NCBI GenBank assembly: GCA_016719925.1
Contig: JADJYC010000010.1
Span: 1-64,000 of the forward strand
Direction: 5' to 3'
Origin: Crocinitomicaceae bacterium
GTDB lineage: Bacteria > Bacteroidota > Bacteroidia > Flavobacteriales_D > Crocinitomicaceae
Length of the DNA stretch: 64,000 nt
The notes under the pieces were generated by a model, which ran no database searches, was not told the origin of the DNA, and saw nothing but the letters and a program-made list of their open reading frames with translations. Shown in pieces: positions 1-8,058 of the stretch (position 1 is the stretch's first letter; every line of letters begins with the position of its first letter). The position numbers were made by a program, and so were the translations under genes.

Positions 1-115
1 AAAATTAATTTTTTCATATTCTTAAATTTTAAAATTCTATTTGATTGATGTAAAAGTAAATCTATTTAAAATGATCTTCTGTTAAAAAGTTGCTAAATTT
101 TAGTTGAGTTCAGAA

Positions 116-768
116 TCAGATTTCACCTAAAACGGTTGTTTTTCCCTGAACCACATCACCAATTTTAACATTTAGTTTTGTTCCAACCGGCAGAAAAAGA
201 TCGACACGGGAACCGAATTTAATAAATCCGAACTCTGAAGAAGCCTTTACATTTTCATTTTCTTTTGAATAACAGATTATTCTTCTTGCAACGGCACCGG
301 CAATTTGTCTGAATAAAATTTCTTTACCGTTTTTGTGCTGAACCACCACAGTGGTTCTTTCATTCTCTGTTGAAGATTTCGGATGCCATGCTACCAGGTA
401 TTTGCCCGGATGATACTTGACATATTTTGTAAGTCCTGCAATTGGATTCCATTGCACATGGACATTCAGGGTGACAAAATGGAGATCTGAATTCTTTTGT
501 CTTTAAAATATTCTGTTTCTTCAGTTTCTTCAATCACCACTACTTTACCGTCAGCCGGACAAATAATCAGATTTTCTCCTTCAGGTGAAACCCGAAAAGG
601 CACTCTGAAAAACTGAACTATCAGATAAAACATCACCAGCAGAAATGCATTGATCAGCCAATACAAAATCACAATTTCTTTCAGGTATAAGTGATTCACG
701 GTAAAAATTCCTGCACAAATAATCAGCGCAATTAAAATAATGACATAACCTTCTTTATGAATTTTCAT
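116..768 (-). CDS. psd: Phosphatidylserine decarboxylase (frameshifted)
   Basis: Converts phosphatidylserine to phosphatidylethanolamine at the inner membrane. The frame is broken: the N-terminal 100 residues (768 down to 466) hold two membrane segments (about residues 8-26 and 35-53) and end in ISILSP then a stop. The protein resumes in the next frame with LNVHVQWNP and runs to 116. One base missing from the CCC run near 470 explains the break, and the joined product of about 216 residues is the normal length for the short, archaeal-like type. FGSRVD at 200-217 contains the serine expected to become the pyruvoyl group. It is the last gene of the rsfS-ftsH-DUF2007-cdsA-psd run, 10 bp after cdsA. 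The frameshift is probably a sequence error because the gene is normally essential. Confidence 0.9.
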
Positions 769-778
769 GATGCTCTAT

Positions 779-1612
779 TCAGATATTTACAAAAATAAAC
801 TTCTCAAGGAAAAAGATCACCGGCACAACAAAAAGCAAGGCGTCAAACCGGTCTAAAATTCCGCCGTGACCAGGTAAAATATTTCCTGAATCTTTGACAC
901 CAACACTTCTCTTCAGCATGGATTCAACCAAATCTCCTGCAGTGCCAATTACTCCGGCAACAATTCCGTAGGTAATCATTTTGGCATGAGACCATTCAAG
1001 AAAATACGCGAGAATAATTCCGGCAACTACAGCAAAAACAATTCCACCAATAAAACCTTCCCAGGTTTTTTTTGGAGAGATGCGCTCAAATAATTTGTGT
1101 TTGCCTATTAATCTTCCGGTGAGATATGCAAAGGTGTCATTGCACCAGATTAAGATGAATACGCTGAGTACAGGCCAGTAATCTGTTTCAGCACCAAATA
1201 AATTAAATGAAACTGAAAGCATATTCAATAATACAAACGGCAATACGATATATAAAATACCACCAATAGTTATCGCAATATTTTCAAATGGTTTAGCCGT
1301 ATTTCTAAAAAGCTCAATTGTACCTGTCAGAATTAAAGCACATAAACTGAAAGATAAAAGAATTGTTCCAGCAGGATTTCCAAAATACCAGCTAAGAATT
1401 GCGGAAGTGTAAATAACTATTCCTGTAATTGCTCCGGTATAAATTTGCGGTTTTGATTCGGTGTTTTTAAACAAGGAATAAAACTCAATCAATCCCAGAA
1501 AAACAATGATTCCGAATAACACATGCATGTACCACCCACCCATCACAATTGCACCCACCAGTACAGCAACAAAAATGGTTCCCGTTATTGCGCGCTGCCA
1601 GAAATTACTCAT
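779..1612 (-). CDS. cdsA: Phosphatidate cytidylyltransferase
   Basis: Makes CDP-diacylglycerol from phosphatidic acid and CTP, the branch point of phospholipid synthesis, in the inner membrane. The 277-residue protein is a string of about eight hydrophobic segments. It ends with the CDP-alcohol signature at about residues 229-258 (SMLKRSVGVKDSG, then LPGHGGILDRFD), matching the family pattern including the KD and HGG...DR.D residues. Its start overlaps the end of the upstream DUF2007 gene by 8 bp, so the two are probably translationally coupled. psd follows 10 bp downstream, so substrate and product enzymes of phosphatidylethanolamine synthesis are made together. Intact. Confidence 0.96.
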   Translation of the reverse strand: MSNFWQRAITGTIFVAVLVGAIVMGGWYMHVLFGIIVFLGLIEFYSLFKNTESKPQIYTGAITGIVIYTSAILSWYFGNPAGTILLSFSLCALILTGTIELFRNTAKPFENIAITIGGILYIVLPFVLLNMLSVSFNLFGAETDYWPVLSVFILIWCNDTFAYLTGRLIGKHKLFERISPKKTWEGFIGGIVFAVVAGIILAYFLEWSHAKMITYGIVAGVIGTAGDLVESMLKRSVGVKDSGNILPGHGGILDRFDALLFVVPVIFFLEKFIFVNI

Positions 1613-1817
1613 TCAGTTTAGCAAGAATTAGTTTGGCTTTTTCTACCTGTAAAACCGGAACATATAATTCAATCTGACCAAATGTTCCGTAAGGAGAATC
1701 TTTTTTATTCAGCAGAATCACTTCTACATTTGCTTCAAGCAGATGGTGCTGTTTCATATATGCTTCGGGCTCCGAATCAGTTGAATAAATACACACCTGT
1801 CCTTTGGCAAAACTCAT
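1605..1817 (-). CDS. DUF2007 small protein (putative signal transducer)
   Basis: A 70-residue protein matching the DUF2007 pattern: an early beta strand with a cysteine (VCIYSTDSEPEA), a helix, then VILLNKKDSPYGTFGQIELYVP and a final helix rich in Lys/Leu. The family has a ferredoxin-like alpha/beta fold resembling PII-type domains, and its molecular role is unknown. The gene lies 5 bp after ftsH and overlaps cdsA by 8 bp, so it is expressed with both. By inference it could help tune membrane protein quality control or lipid synthesis, but the sequence does not show this. No transmembrane segment, so it is probably cytosolic. Confidence 0.8.
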   Translation of the reverse strand: MSFAKGQVCIYSTDSEPEAYMKQHHLLEANVEVILLNKKDSPYGTFGQIELYVPVLQVEKAKLILAKLNE

Positions 1818-1822
1818 GACTT

Positions 1823-3856
1823 TTAGTGAGGCAATGGTTTGTTTTCAGAATTATTTTCAGCAGGTTTTTCAGGAGTTTCATCTTCCTTTTTTTCTTCCTG
1901 CTGAACAATGGTATCTGCAACTTTTACTTCTTCTTTTTCCCACTGACGTTTTCCAAAAATAGCAATCAGATCATCTTTGAAAATAACCTCACGCTCCAGC
2001 AATTTTTCAGCAAGTAAGGTAAGTTTATCTTTATTATCGCGCAATATCTGTAATGCACGCTGATATTGTGTTTCAATGATATCCGACACTTCTTTGTCTA
2101 TGAGTTCAGCGCGCTCTTCAGAGTATGGTTTCATGAATGCAGATTGTCCCTGCGGATCATAATAACTTATATTTCCAAGCTTATCACTTAACCCGTAAAT
2201 AGAAACCATGGCATAGGCCTGTTTGGTTATTTTCTCCAGATCACTTAAGGCACCGGTTGAGATTTTTCCGAAAATAATTTCTTCAGCTGCACGGCCACCC
2301 AAAGCATAACACATTTCATCCAGCAACTGTTCTTTAGTTGTGATTTGTCTTTCTTCAGGCAGATACCAGGCAGCCCCCAAAGATCTTCCTCGTGGAACAA
2401 TAGTCACTTTAACTAACGGGGAAGCATGTTCAAGTAACCAGCTTGTAGTAGCATGACCGGCTTCATGGAAAGCAATGGTTTTCTTTTCTTCCGGCGTAAT
2501 GATTTTGTTTTTCTTTTCAAGACCGCCGATAATTCTGTCTACTGCATCCAGAAAATCCTGCTGGGAAACAAAATGTTTTTTCTTACGCGCGGCAATCAGC
2601 GCTGCTTCATTACAAATGTTGGCGATATCAGCACCGGAGAATCCCGGAGTTTGTCTTGCCAGAAAATCAATATCCAGATTCTGATCCAGTTTTAACGGCT
2701 TCAAGTGCACCTGAAAAATATCTTTCCGTTCATTCATGTCAGGCATATCAACATAAATCTGACGGTCAAAACGTCCGGCACGCATCAAGGCAGAATCTAA
2801 TACATCAGCACGGTTGGTTGCAGCAAGAATAATCACACCGCTGTTTGTTCCAAATCCATCCATTTCAGTTAACAATTGATTCAGCGTATTTTCACGCTCA
2901 TCATTTGAACCCATGTTCAGATTTTTTCCACGTGCACGACCAATTGCATCAATCTCATCTATGAAAATAATTGAAGGCGCTTTTTCTTTTGCCTGTCTGA
3001 ATAAATCACGCACACGTGATGCTCCTACCCCAACAAACATCTCTACAAAATCAGAACCTGACAATGAGAAAAATGGAACTTTAGCTTCGCCGGCAACTGC
3101 TTTTGCAAGCAATGTTTTACCGGTTCCCGGAGGTCCTACAAGTAAGGCTCCTTTTGGAATTTTTGCGCCGAGTTCAGTATATTTTTTTGGATTTTTCAGG
3201 AAGTCAACAATCTCCTCAATTTCTTCTTTTGCTCCCTGCAAGCCTGCAACATCTTTAAATGTTGTGTTGGTACCTTTACCTTTTTCAAAAACTTTAGCGC
3301 GCGATTTTCCGATCGAGAAAATATTTCCTGCACCGCCTTGTCCACCGCCGCCACCTGACATACGGCGCATGATAATAATCCAGAAGACAATTAATAAAAT
3401 CGGGAACAATAACCAGCCAAGAATTTCACCAAACCAGTCTGTTCTTTCTTCACGGGTAATTGCAAATTCAAAATCAGGTCCCTTTTGAGCAAGCTGCAAT
3501 TTGATTTCATCCAGGTCTTTTTCAAACGATTCTCTGTCAGGAGTGGTAAAGGTTAGATCAGGTGAACCGCCACCGAATGATTCCTTTTTTACGATGTTTT
3601 TATATTTCTCATCAAAATTTTTGATTGCATCAAGCGAATCCTGTTTCAGATAAATTTCACCGATTTCTTTATTCTTAACAAAGTTCAGTTTTTCGATATA
3701 TCCATGTTCAGCCAGATCATAAAAATCACTGTCTTCAATTTTTATTACTCTACCGCCCGAATTGAGTAAACTGAAACTAATCAGCAATACGGCAATGATT
3801 GCGTAAATCCAATACGCATTAAATCCCTTGTTATTTTTTTTCTGTTCTTCTGACAT
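1823..3856 (-). CDS. ftsH: ATP-dependent zinc metalloprotease FtsH
   Basis: Membrane-anchored AAA+ protease that extracts and degrades damaged or regulatory membrane and cytosolic proteins. The 677 residues show, in order: a transmembrane segment (about 15-32), a periplasmic domain, a second transmembrane segment (about 147-164), a Gly-rich linker, Walker A GPPGTGKT (241-248), Walker B IIFIDE (296-301), the second region of homology (about 346-365), and the zinc site HEAGH (464-468). The tail after residue 640 is charged (KEDETPEKP) and typical of Bacteroidota FtsH. It lies 8 bp after rsfS, and ATG is preceded by an A-rich stretch. Intact and full length. Confidence 0.98.
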   Translation of the reverse strand: MSEEQKKNNKGFNAYWIYAIIAVLLISFSLLNSGGRVIKIEDSDFYDLAEHGYIEKLNFVKNKEIGEIYLKQDSLDAIKNFDEKYKNIVKKESFGGGSPDLTFTTPDRESFEKDLDEIKLQLAQKGPDFEFAITREERTDWFGEILGWLLFPILLIVFWIIIMRRMSGGGGGQGGAGNIFSIGKSRAKVFEKGKGTNTTFKDVAGLQGAKEEIEEIVDFLKNPKKYTELGAKIPKGALLVGPPGTGKTLLAKAVAGEAKVPFFSLSGSDFVEMFVGVGASRVRDLFRQAKEKAPSIIFIDEIDAIGRARGKNLNMGSNDERENTLNQLLTEMDGFGTNSGVIILAATNRADVLDSALMRAGRFDRQIYVDMPDMNERKDIFQVHLKPLKLDQNLDIDFLARQTPGFSGADIANICNEAALIAARKKKHFVSQQDFLDAVDRIIGGLEKKNKIITPEEKKTIAFHEAGHATTSWLLEHASPLVKVTIVPRGRSLGAAWYLPEERQITTKEQLLDEMCYALGGRAAEEIIFGKISTGALSDLEKITKQAYAMVSIYGLSDKLGNISYYDPQGQSAFMKPYSEERAELIDKEVSDIIETQYQRALQILRDNKDKLTLLAEKLLEREVIFKDDLIAIFGKRQWEKEEVKVADTIVQQEEKKEDETPEKPAENNSENKPLPH

Positions 3857-3864
3857 AATTTTTT

Positions 3865-4248
3865 CTATTGAAGATTTTCAATTTCGGTGCGTTTTGCATC
3901 TGCCCACAAATCTTCCAGATTGTAAAATTCTCTTGTCTCACGGAAAAAGATATGTACTACCACATTCACGTAATCAAGTAAAATCCATTCAGAGTTGCCA
4001 ACTCCTTCTTCATGCCATGGACGCTCTTTCAGTTCTTTTCTGGTTTTTCTTACCACTGAGCTTGCCATACCTTCAACCTGTGTGCTGGAATCTCCAGTTG
4101 CTATTATAAAATAATCCGTCACAGCATTTGAAAGACTGGTCATGTCAAGAATCACAATATCTTTTGCTTTTACATCCTGCAAACCGTCAACCATCGTTTC
4201 AATGAGTTGACGAATGGCCTTATCTTTTATTTTAAGCGCTTTTGGCAT
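3865..4248 (-). CDS. rsfS: Ribosome silencing factor RsfS
   Basis: RsfS (YbeB/Iojap family) binds ribosomal protein uL14 and blocks subunit joining when nutrients are scarce. The 127-residue length is usual. Family hallmarks visible are the VDGLQDVKAKDIVILDM start, TDYFIIATGDSSTQVEGMA, and the WHEEGVGNSEWILLDYVNVVVHIF stretch broken here into its recognisable parts (EEG, W.LLDY, VVHIF). First gene of the five-gene minus-strand run that continues into ftsH 8 bp later. A possible -7 box (TAATTTTG on the minus strand, 4267-4274) lies 18 bp upstream of the start. Confidence 0.96.
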   Translation of the reverse strand: MPKALKIKDKAIRQLIETMVDGLQDVKAKDIVILDMTSLSNAVTDYFIIATGDSSTQVEGMASSVVRKTRKELKERPWHEEGVGNSEWILLDYVNVVVHIFFRETREFYNLEDLWADAKRTEIENLQ

Positions 4249-4403
4249 TCTTTAGAAATTAAGTGGCAAAATTACGCATTTTGTCTCAGTTTAAAGGGCG
4301 AAAGACTAATATTCATGGAATTTTGCCCTGCCCTATCTTCAAAACCTCTAATTAACTGAATTTCTCAACAGCCGGAAATATAAAATTCCTCACATTTGTA
4401 TCC

Positions 4404-5162
4404 ATGAGTTATTACCGGTTAAAACCAGTATTTATTGCACTGGATGAAACAACATCAACCAATTCATTTGCATCTGAACTTATCAAAAGTAAACAGGCAG
4501 AAAACGGCACCACCATTTCAGCACATTCTCAAACATCCGGAAGAGGTCAGAGGGGAAATGTCTGGAACTCATCGCCCTGGTTAAACTTAACCTGTTCTGT
4601 TATTTATTACCCGAATCTGGAAGCAGATAAAATGTTTTATCTGAATATTATTACTTCACTTGCAGCGGCAGATATTCTGGAAAAAATTACAGCGCGGCAA
4701 ATTGAGATCAAGTGGCCGAATGATATTCTGATCAGATCTGGAAAAGTGGCAGGCATTTTAATCGAAAATCAACTCAAGGGAAATAAAATTCAATGTGCTA
4801 TTATTGGTATCGGAATTAATGTCAATCAGACTGAATTCGGTAAAGAAATAAATGCAACTTCCATTAAACTGGAAACGGGCAATTCCTATGACATTCAGGA
4901 TGTGCTAACAGAGTTTCACAGCAGACTTGATCACTACATCAGGTATCTGGAAGAAAAAGAATTTACGCTGCTGAAAGAAAAATATTATCTCAGATTATTT
5001 GGATTGAATAAAGAAAAAAAAATCAGGGATTCAACAGGTGAATTTGAAGGTAAAATTACCGGAATCAATGAACAGGGAAATTTGCTTGTAGAGAAAAAAA
5101 ATACAGGGAAAATTCAAGCTTATGACCTCAAAGAAATTCAGTTTTTGATTCAGGCAGAATGA
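4404..5162 (+). CDS. birA: Biotin--[acetyl-CoA-carboxylase] ligase
   Basis: Activates biotin to biotinyl-AMP and attaches it to a lysine of biotin carboxyl carrier proteins. The 252-residue protein has the catalytic domain only, with no N-terminal DNA-binding helix-turn-helix, so it is not a BirA-type repressor. Visible motifs are the biotin/AMP loop GRGQRG (46-51), KWPND (103-107), and SGKVAGILIE (about 111-120) with the conserved lysine. A small C-terminal SH3-like domain follows (about 208-250). Divergent from rsfS, and its 3' end overlaps the convergent SRPBCC gene by 13 bp. Functionally linked to bioA at 22.5-23.8 kb, though not adjacent. Confidence 0.93.
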   Translation: MSYYRLKPVFIALDETTSTNSFASELIKSKQAENGTTISAHSQTSGRGQRGNVWNSSPWLNLTCSVIYYPNLEADKMFYLNIITSLAAADILEKITARQIEIKWPNDILIRSGKVAGILIENQLKGNKIQCAIIGIGINVNQTEFGKEINATSIKLETGNSYDIQDVLTEFHSRLDHYIRYLEEKEFTLLKEKYYLRLFGLNKEKKIRDSTGEFEGKITGINEQGNLLVEKKNTGKIQAYDLKEIQFLIQAE

Positions 5163-5557
5163 ACTTTTTGTAACCGGTCTGCCATATAATTGAACAGATT
5201 GGTAAGTGGTTTCATTACCATCATTTTCAAAAACGCGTTTATTTCACCGTTGAAGTGGAGCTGACATTCACAGCCGTTTTCAACTTCTTTGATATGCACA
5301 GTCAATGTAAACGGAAACGGTGCTTTTTCACCAGAGACAATATCAATTTTATGAGTGGGATGTACTTCTTTTTTTACCAGGGGAATAATTGCGGCATTCT
5401 GTATTTTAAATGAACACTGATCCAAATCTGAACGCCAGTCAGAAATTTTATCCGGTGGCAGCAGTTCAACAAAATTATTGAAGTCGCACAAATAATTATA
5501 GACCACTTCAGGTGATTTGTGAATGGTTACTTTTTCGCTATCAATAGTAGTTGACAT
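5150..5557 (-). CDS. SRPBCC-family (START-like) protein
   Basis: A 135-residue protein of the polyketide-cyclase/START-like fold: an N-terminal strand (STTIDSEKVTIHKSPEVVY), a helix ending in FNNFVELLPPDKI, a central sheet with ECQLHFNGEIN, and a long C-terminal helix (LTNLFNYMADRLQKV). This arrangement makes a hydrophobic ligand pocket in known members. The ligand cannot be told from sequence. Its ATG shares one base with the TGA stop of pyrE (TGATG), implying translational coupling. Its end runs 13 bp into the convergent birA gene. Widely seen next to pyrE in Flavobacteria, though no role in pyrimidine synthesis is established. Confidence 0.8.
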   Translation of the reverse strand: MSTTIDSEKVTIHKSPEVVYNYLCDFNNFVELLPPDKISDWRSDLDQCSFKIQNAAIIPLVKKEVHPTHKIDIVSGEKAPFPFTLTVHIKEVENGCECQLHFNGEINAFLKMMVMKPLTNLFNYMADRLQKVHSA

Positions 5558-6198
5558 CAGCCTTTCCAGTTTTCAGGGTTATTTCTCCATGCACGCAATG
5601 ACTCCAGGTCAGATTCATTGATGTAATTGGTGCTTATGGCATGTTCAATCAAATGAGCATAATCAGACAAAGAGAAAAAAGGACATTCTGCTTTTTCAAA
5701 ATTGGCATTGGCCTTTTCAAATCCGTAAGAAAATATTGCACCAAGACCCAGCACATTACAACCCGCTTTTCTCAATGCTTCAACTGCTTTGAGACTGCTT
5801 CCTCCGGTGGAAATGAGATCTTCAATAACAACCACGCGTTGTCCGTTTTGTATTTCACCTTCAATCTGATTTTCCAGACCATGTCCTTTTGATTCAGACC
5901 TCACATAAACAAACGGCAATCCCATTTCTTCAGCCACCAAAGCACCTATGGCAATTCCGCCTGTTGCAACACCTGCTATTACCTCAACACTTCCAAAAGC
6001 CTCTGTAATCTGTTCAGAAAAAGTCTGACGGATTGCAGTGCGTATAACAGGATATGATAGTGTTTTCCGGTTATCACAATAAATAGGAGATTGCCATCCG
6101 CTTGCCCAGGTAAAAGGATTTTTAGGCTGTAATCTGACTGCTTTAATCTGTAATAAAAAATCAGCTATTTTTAGCGCCTTATCTTTATCTAAAATCAT
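5557..6198 (-). CDS. pyrE: Orotate phosphoribosyltransferase
   Basis: Joins orotate and PRPP to form orotidine monophosphate, the fifth step of pyrimidine synthesis. The phosphoribosyltransferase PRPP-binding motif VVVIEDLISTGGSS sits at about residues 122-135, and the catalytic-loop region contains SESKGHGLENQIEG. The length of 213 residues is normal. I chose the ATG at 6198 (MILDKDKALKIAD); a TTG at 6207 would add only three residues and would abut the divergent NUDIX start at 6208. The stop overlaps the SRPBCC gene by one base. Confidence 0.95.
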   Translation of the reverse strand: MILDKDKALKIADFLLQIKAVRLQPKNPFTWASGWQSPIYCDNRKTLSYPVIRTAIRQTFSEQITEAFGSVEVIAGVATGGIAIGALVAEEMGLPFVYVRSESKGHGLENQIEGEIQNGQRVVVIEDLISTGGSSLKAVEALRKAGCNVLGLGAIFSYGFEKANANFEKAECPFFSLSDYAHLIEHAISTNYINESDLESLRAWRNNPENWKG

Positions 6199-6207
6199 AG
6201 GGCGCAA

Positions 6208-6702
6208 ATGTACAAAGTATTTACTGAAAATAATGCAGTGTCATTTGACTGCAAATCAGAGGATGAACTGAAAAAAGTTTTCCATGATCACAAATTTATT
6301 GAGGCGGCAGGTGGCATAGTTGAACATCAGGGTAAATATCTTTTTATTCTGCGAAATAATTTTTGGGATATTCCAAAAGGAAAATTGGACAAAGATGAAA
6401 CTCCCGAAATTGCTGCCGTGAGAGAAATCGAAGAAGAATGTGGCTTACATCAGCCGGTTATTATTTCAAAACTGACAGACACTTTTCACACTTATGAACA
6501 TAAAGGAAAGAATGTGCTTAAAAAAACATACTGGTACCTTTTAAAATCAACAGAAAAAAACCTGAACATGACTCCGCAAACAGAAGAAGGAATAACTGAA
6601 GTAAGATTGTTTGACAAAAATCAGTTCAGTGAAATCAAATCCAATACCTACCTTTCCATTCTTGAAGTGATCACCAGACTTGAAGAAAATTTAAACCGCT
6701 GA
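6208..6702 (+). CDS. NUDIX hydrolase
   Basis: Hydrolyses a nucleoside diphosphate linked to another moiety; the exact substrate is unknown. A complete Nudix box (G-x5-E-x7-REUxEExGU) runs from about residue 58 to 80, read as GKLDKDE then REIEEECGL, so the metal-binding glutamates are all present. The 164-residue length and the preceding AAGGIVEHQGKYLFILRN strand are typical of Bacteroidota NUDIX proteins next to pyrE. Divergent from pyrE with only 9 bp between the two start codons, so the two promoters must overlap each other's coding regions. Confidence 0.9.
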   Translation: MYKVFTENNAVSFDCKSEDELKKVFHDHKFIEAAGGIVEHQGKYLFILRNNFWDIPKGKLDKDETPEIAAVREIEEECGLHQPVIISKLTDTFHTYEHKGKNVLKKTYWYLLKSTEKNLNMTPQTEEGITEVRLFDKNQFSEIKSNTYLSILEVITRLEENLNR

Positions 6703-6715
6703 AAAAACACGTTCA

Positions 6716-7132
6716 ATGAACTCAAATAAAATATCCGTATTTTTAAAGATTTTTGTTGCGTTACTAGCTCTTTACACACTTTGGACGCTGATCATTTCAA
6801 TCAGAGAACTGTTTTTGCCGGTTGAACATCACAGCGAATTTGATGCACTGAAAAATTTTTCTCAGGGTATTACATTAATTGTGATTTGCATTTTTACAGT
6901 GTTACTTCTTATATGTACGCTCCTCTTATTAAAACTGAAAAAGTGGGCTTTCATAGTTTCTATTATTCTGCTTTTCCTTTTGATTCCGCTGACAGATCTT
7001 GTTCAGACACCGGATTTGATGCTGCATATTTCAGACGGTAATACGCTGGCTGTTTTGAAAGAAATAATTCCGGTTGTGCTGGTTGCTCTTCTCTTAAGCA
7101 GATTCAAGGAGTTCTGGCCGAAAAAGAATTGA
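6716..7132 (+). CDS. Hypothetical four-helix membrane protein
   Basis: Not recognised. The 138 residues hold about four hydrophobic segments (near 8-28, 50-71, 77-93 and 112-128) separated by short polar loops. There are no conserved catalytic residues. The first loop is acidic and His-containing (PVEHHSEFDAL). It starts 13 bp after the NUDIX gene on the same strand, so it is probably in the same transcript. An inner-membrane location is the only inference offered. Confidence 0.6.
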   Translation: MNSNKISVFLKIFVALLALYTLWTLIISIRELFLPVEHHSEFDALKNFSQGITLIVICIFTVLLLICTLLLLKLKKWAFIVSIILLFLLIPLTDLVQTPDLMLHISDGNTLAVLKEIIPVVLVALLLSRFKEFWPKKN

Positions 7133-7205
7133 TCTCAAAAAATAATTTCAGAAATACTGTTACTTTTATTCAGCGCTGACATTTTATAGAAAAACCCAAC
7201 AGATT

Positions 7206-7760
7206 CTGGCTCAAAATAAAGAACCATATCAGAATGATGACAGCGCGTTAGTTGTTGCAGCTCAAAAAGACAGAAATGCCTTTGCCGCAATCTATGACAA
7301 GTACTTTGATCGTATTTATCTGTTCATCTATAAGCGCGTGGGAGATGAACAATTGGCCGGTGATATTTGTCAGGAAACGATGCTGAAAGTGATGATGAAT
7401 ATTCACAAGTATGAAGACAGAGGACTTCCCTTTTCAGCATGGCTGTATAGAATTGCAAGTAATGAAGTAAATCTTTATTACAGGGGCCAGAAAAAAAATA
7501 CGACTGTTGAAATTCAGGAAAAACATTTGAAAGAATTAATGCACGAAGGACATTTGGGTAAAATTGAAAGTGAAGAGGATCAGGAAAAACTAATCCAAAT
7601 GTTGTCGAGATTAAAACCTGAATATACAGAAATTATAGAGCTGCGTTTTTTTATGGAGTATTCTTTCAAAGAAATTGCCGAATTTTATAATATCACTGAA
7701 GCGAATGCAAAAATGAGACTCTACCGCATATTTGAAAAAATGAAAGACGACTGGAAATAA
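7206..7760 (+). CDS. ECF-like sigma-70 family sigma factor (start uncertain)
   Basis: Region 2 is clear (AFAAIYDKYFDRIYLFIYKRV, then DICQETMLKVMMNIHKYED and LPFSAWLYRIASNEV). Region 4 with its helix-turn-helix follows (LKPEYTEIIELRFFMEYSFKEIAEFYN, then ANAKMRLYRIFEKMK). The first available GTG/ATG start, at 7338, would cut through region 2. The frame is open and sigma-like upstream to about 7206 (NDDSALVVAAQKDRNAFAA), but that stretch contains no ATG. Either a rare CTG (7206) or ATT start is used, or a base error hides the true start. No anti-sigma factor follows; the next gene is a small membrane protein. Target promoters are unknown. Confidence 0.82.
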   Translation: MAQNKEPYQNDDSALVVAAQKDRNAFAAIYDKYFDRIYLFIYKRVGDEQLAGDICQETMLKVMMNIHKYEDRGLPFSAWLYRIASNEVNLYYRGQKKNTTVEIQEKHLKELMHEGHLGKIESEEDQEKLIQMLSRLKPEYTEIIELRFFMEYSFKEIAEFYNITEANAKMRLYRIFEKMKDDWK

Positions 7761-8041
7761 ATGAGAAAGTATAAAGTAAATAGAACCGGTGAAACCAACG
7801 TTCCTTTAAAGGAGACAATAGAGAAGTACAAAGATTTCTCCCGGCTTTCTCATACCTATGACAAATACACCAAACGCCCGAAAGTTCCGATTTACAAAGA
7901 CAAAAAATGTTTTTGTTTATTCTCATTGTTGTTTTGCTTGCTTATTTAATTGCAGAATCGGTTGAAGAAAAAAAACAGATAGACAAACAAAAAACAGATC
8001 AGGTGGATTCATTGAAAAATGACGTTCAGCAAAATCAATAA
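7761..8041 (+). CDS. Small single-span membrane protein after the sigma factor (frameshifted)
   Basis: Starts immediately after the sigma factor stop. The N-terminal half is basic and polar (MRKYKVNRTGETNVPLKET). The first frame ends at 7949, but an A run at 7902-7907 appears one base short. Restoring it gives a hydrophobic span MFLFILIVVLLAYLIAE followed by a charged tail (ESVEEKKQIDKQK) that ends at 8041, about 93 residues in all. The joined protein looks like a cytosolic basic N-terminus, one membrane helix and a polar C-terminus. A partner or regulator of the adjacent sigma factor is possible but unproved. Not a recognised family. Confidence 0.6.
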
Positions 8042-8058
8042 AACCTGAAAACGTATTT

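Noticed and set aside
2913..3488. 191-codon plus-strand open frame opposite ftsH
   Set aside because: Lies fully inside the well-supported ftsH gene and its proline-rich translation reflects the complementary strand of AAA+ coding sequence.
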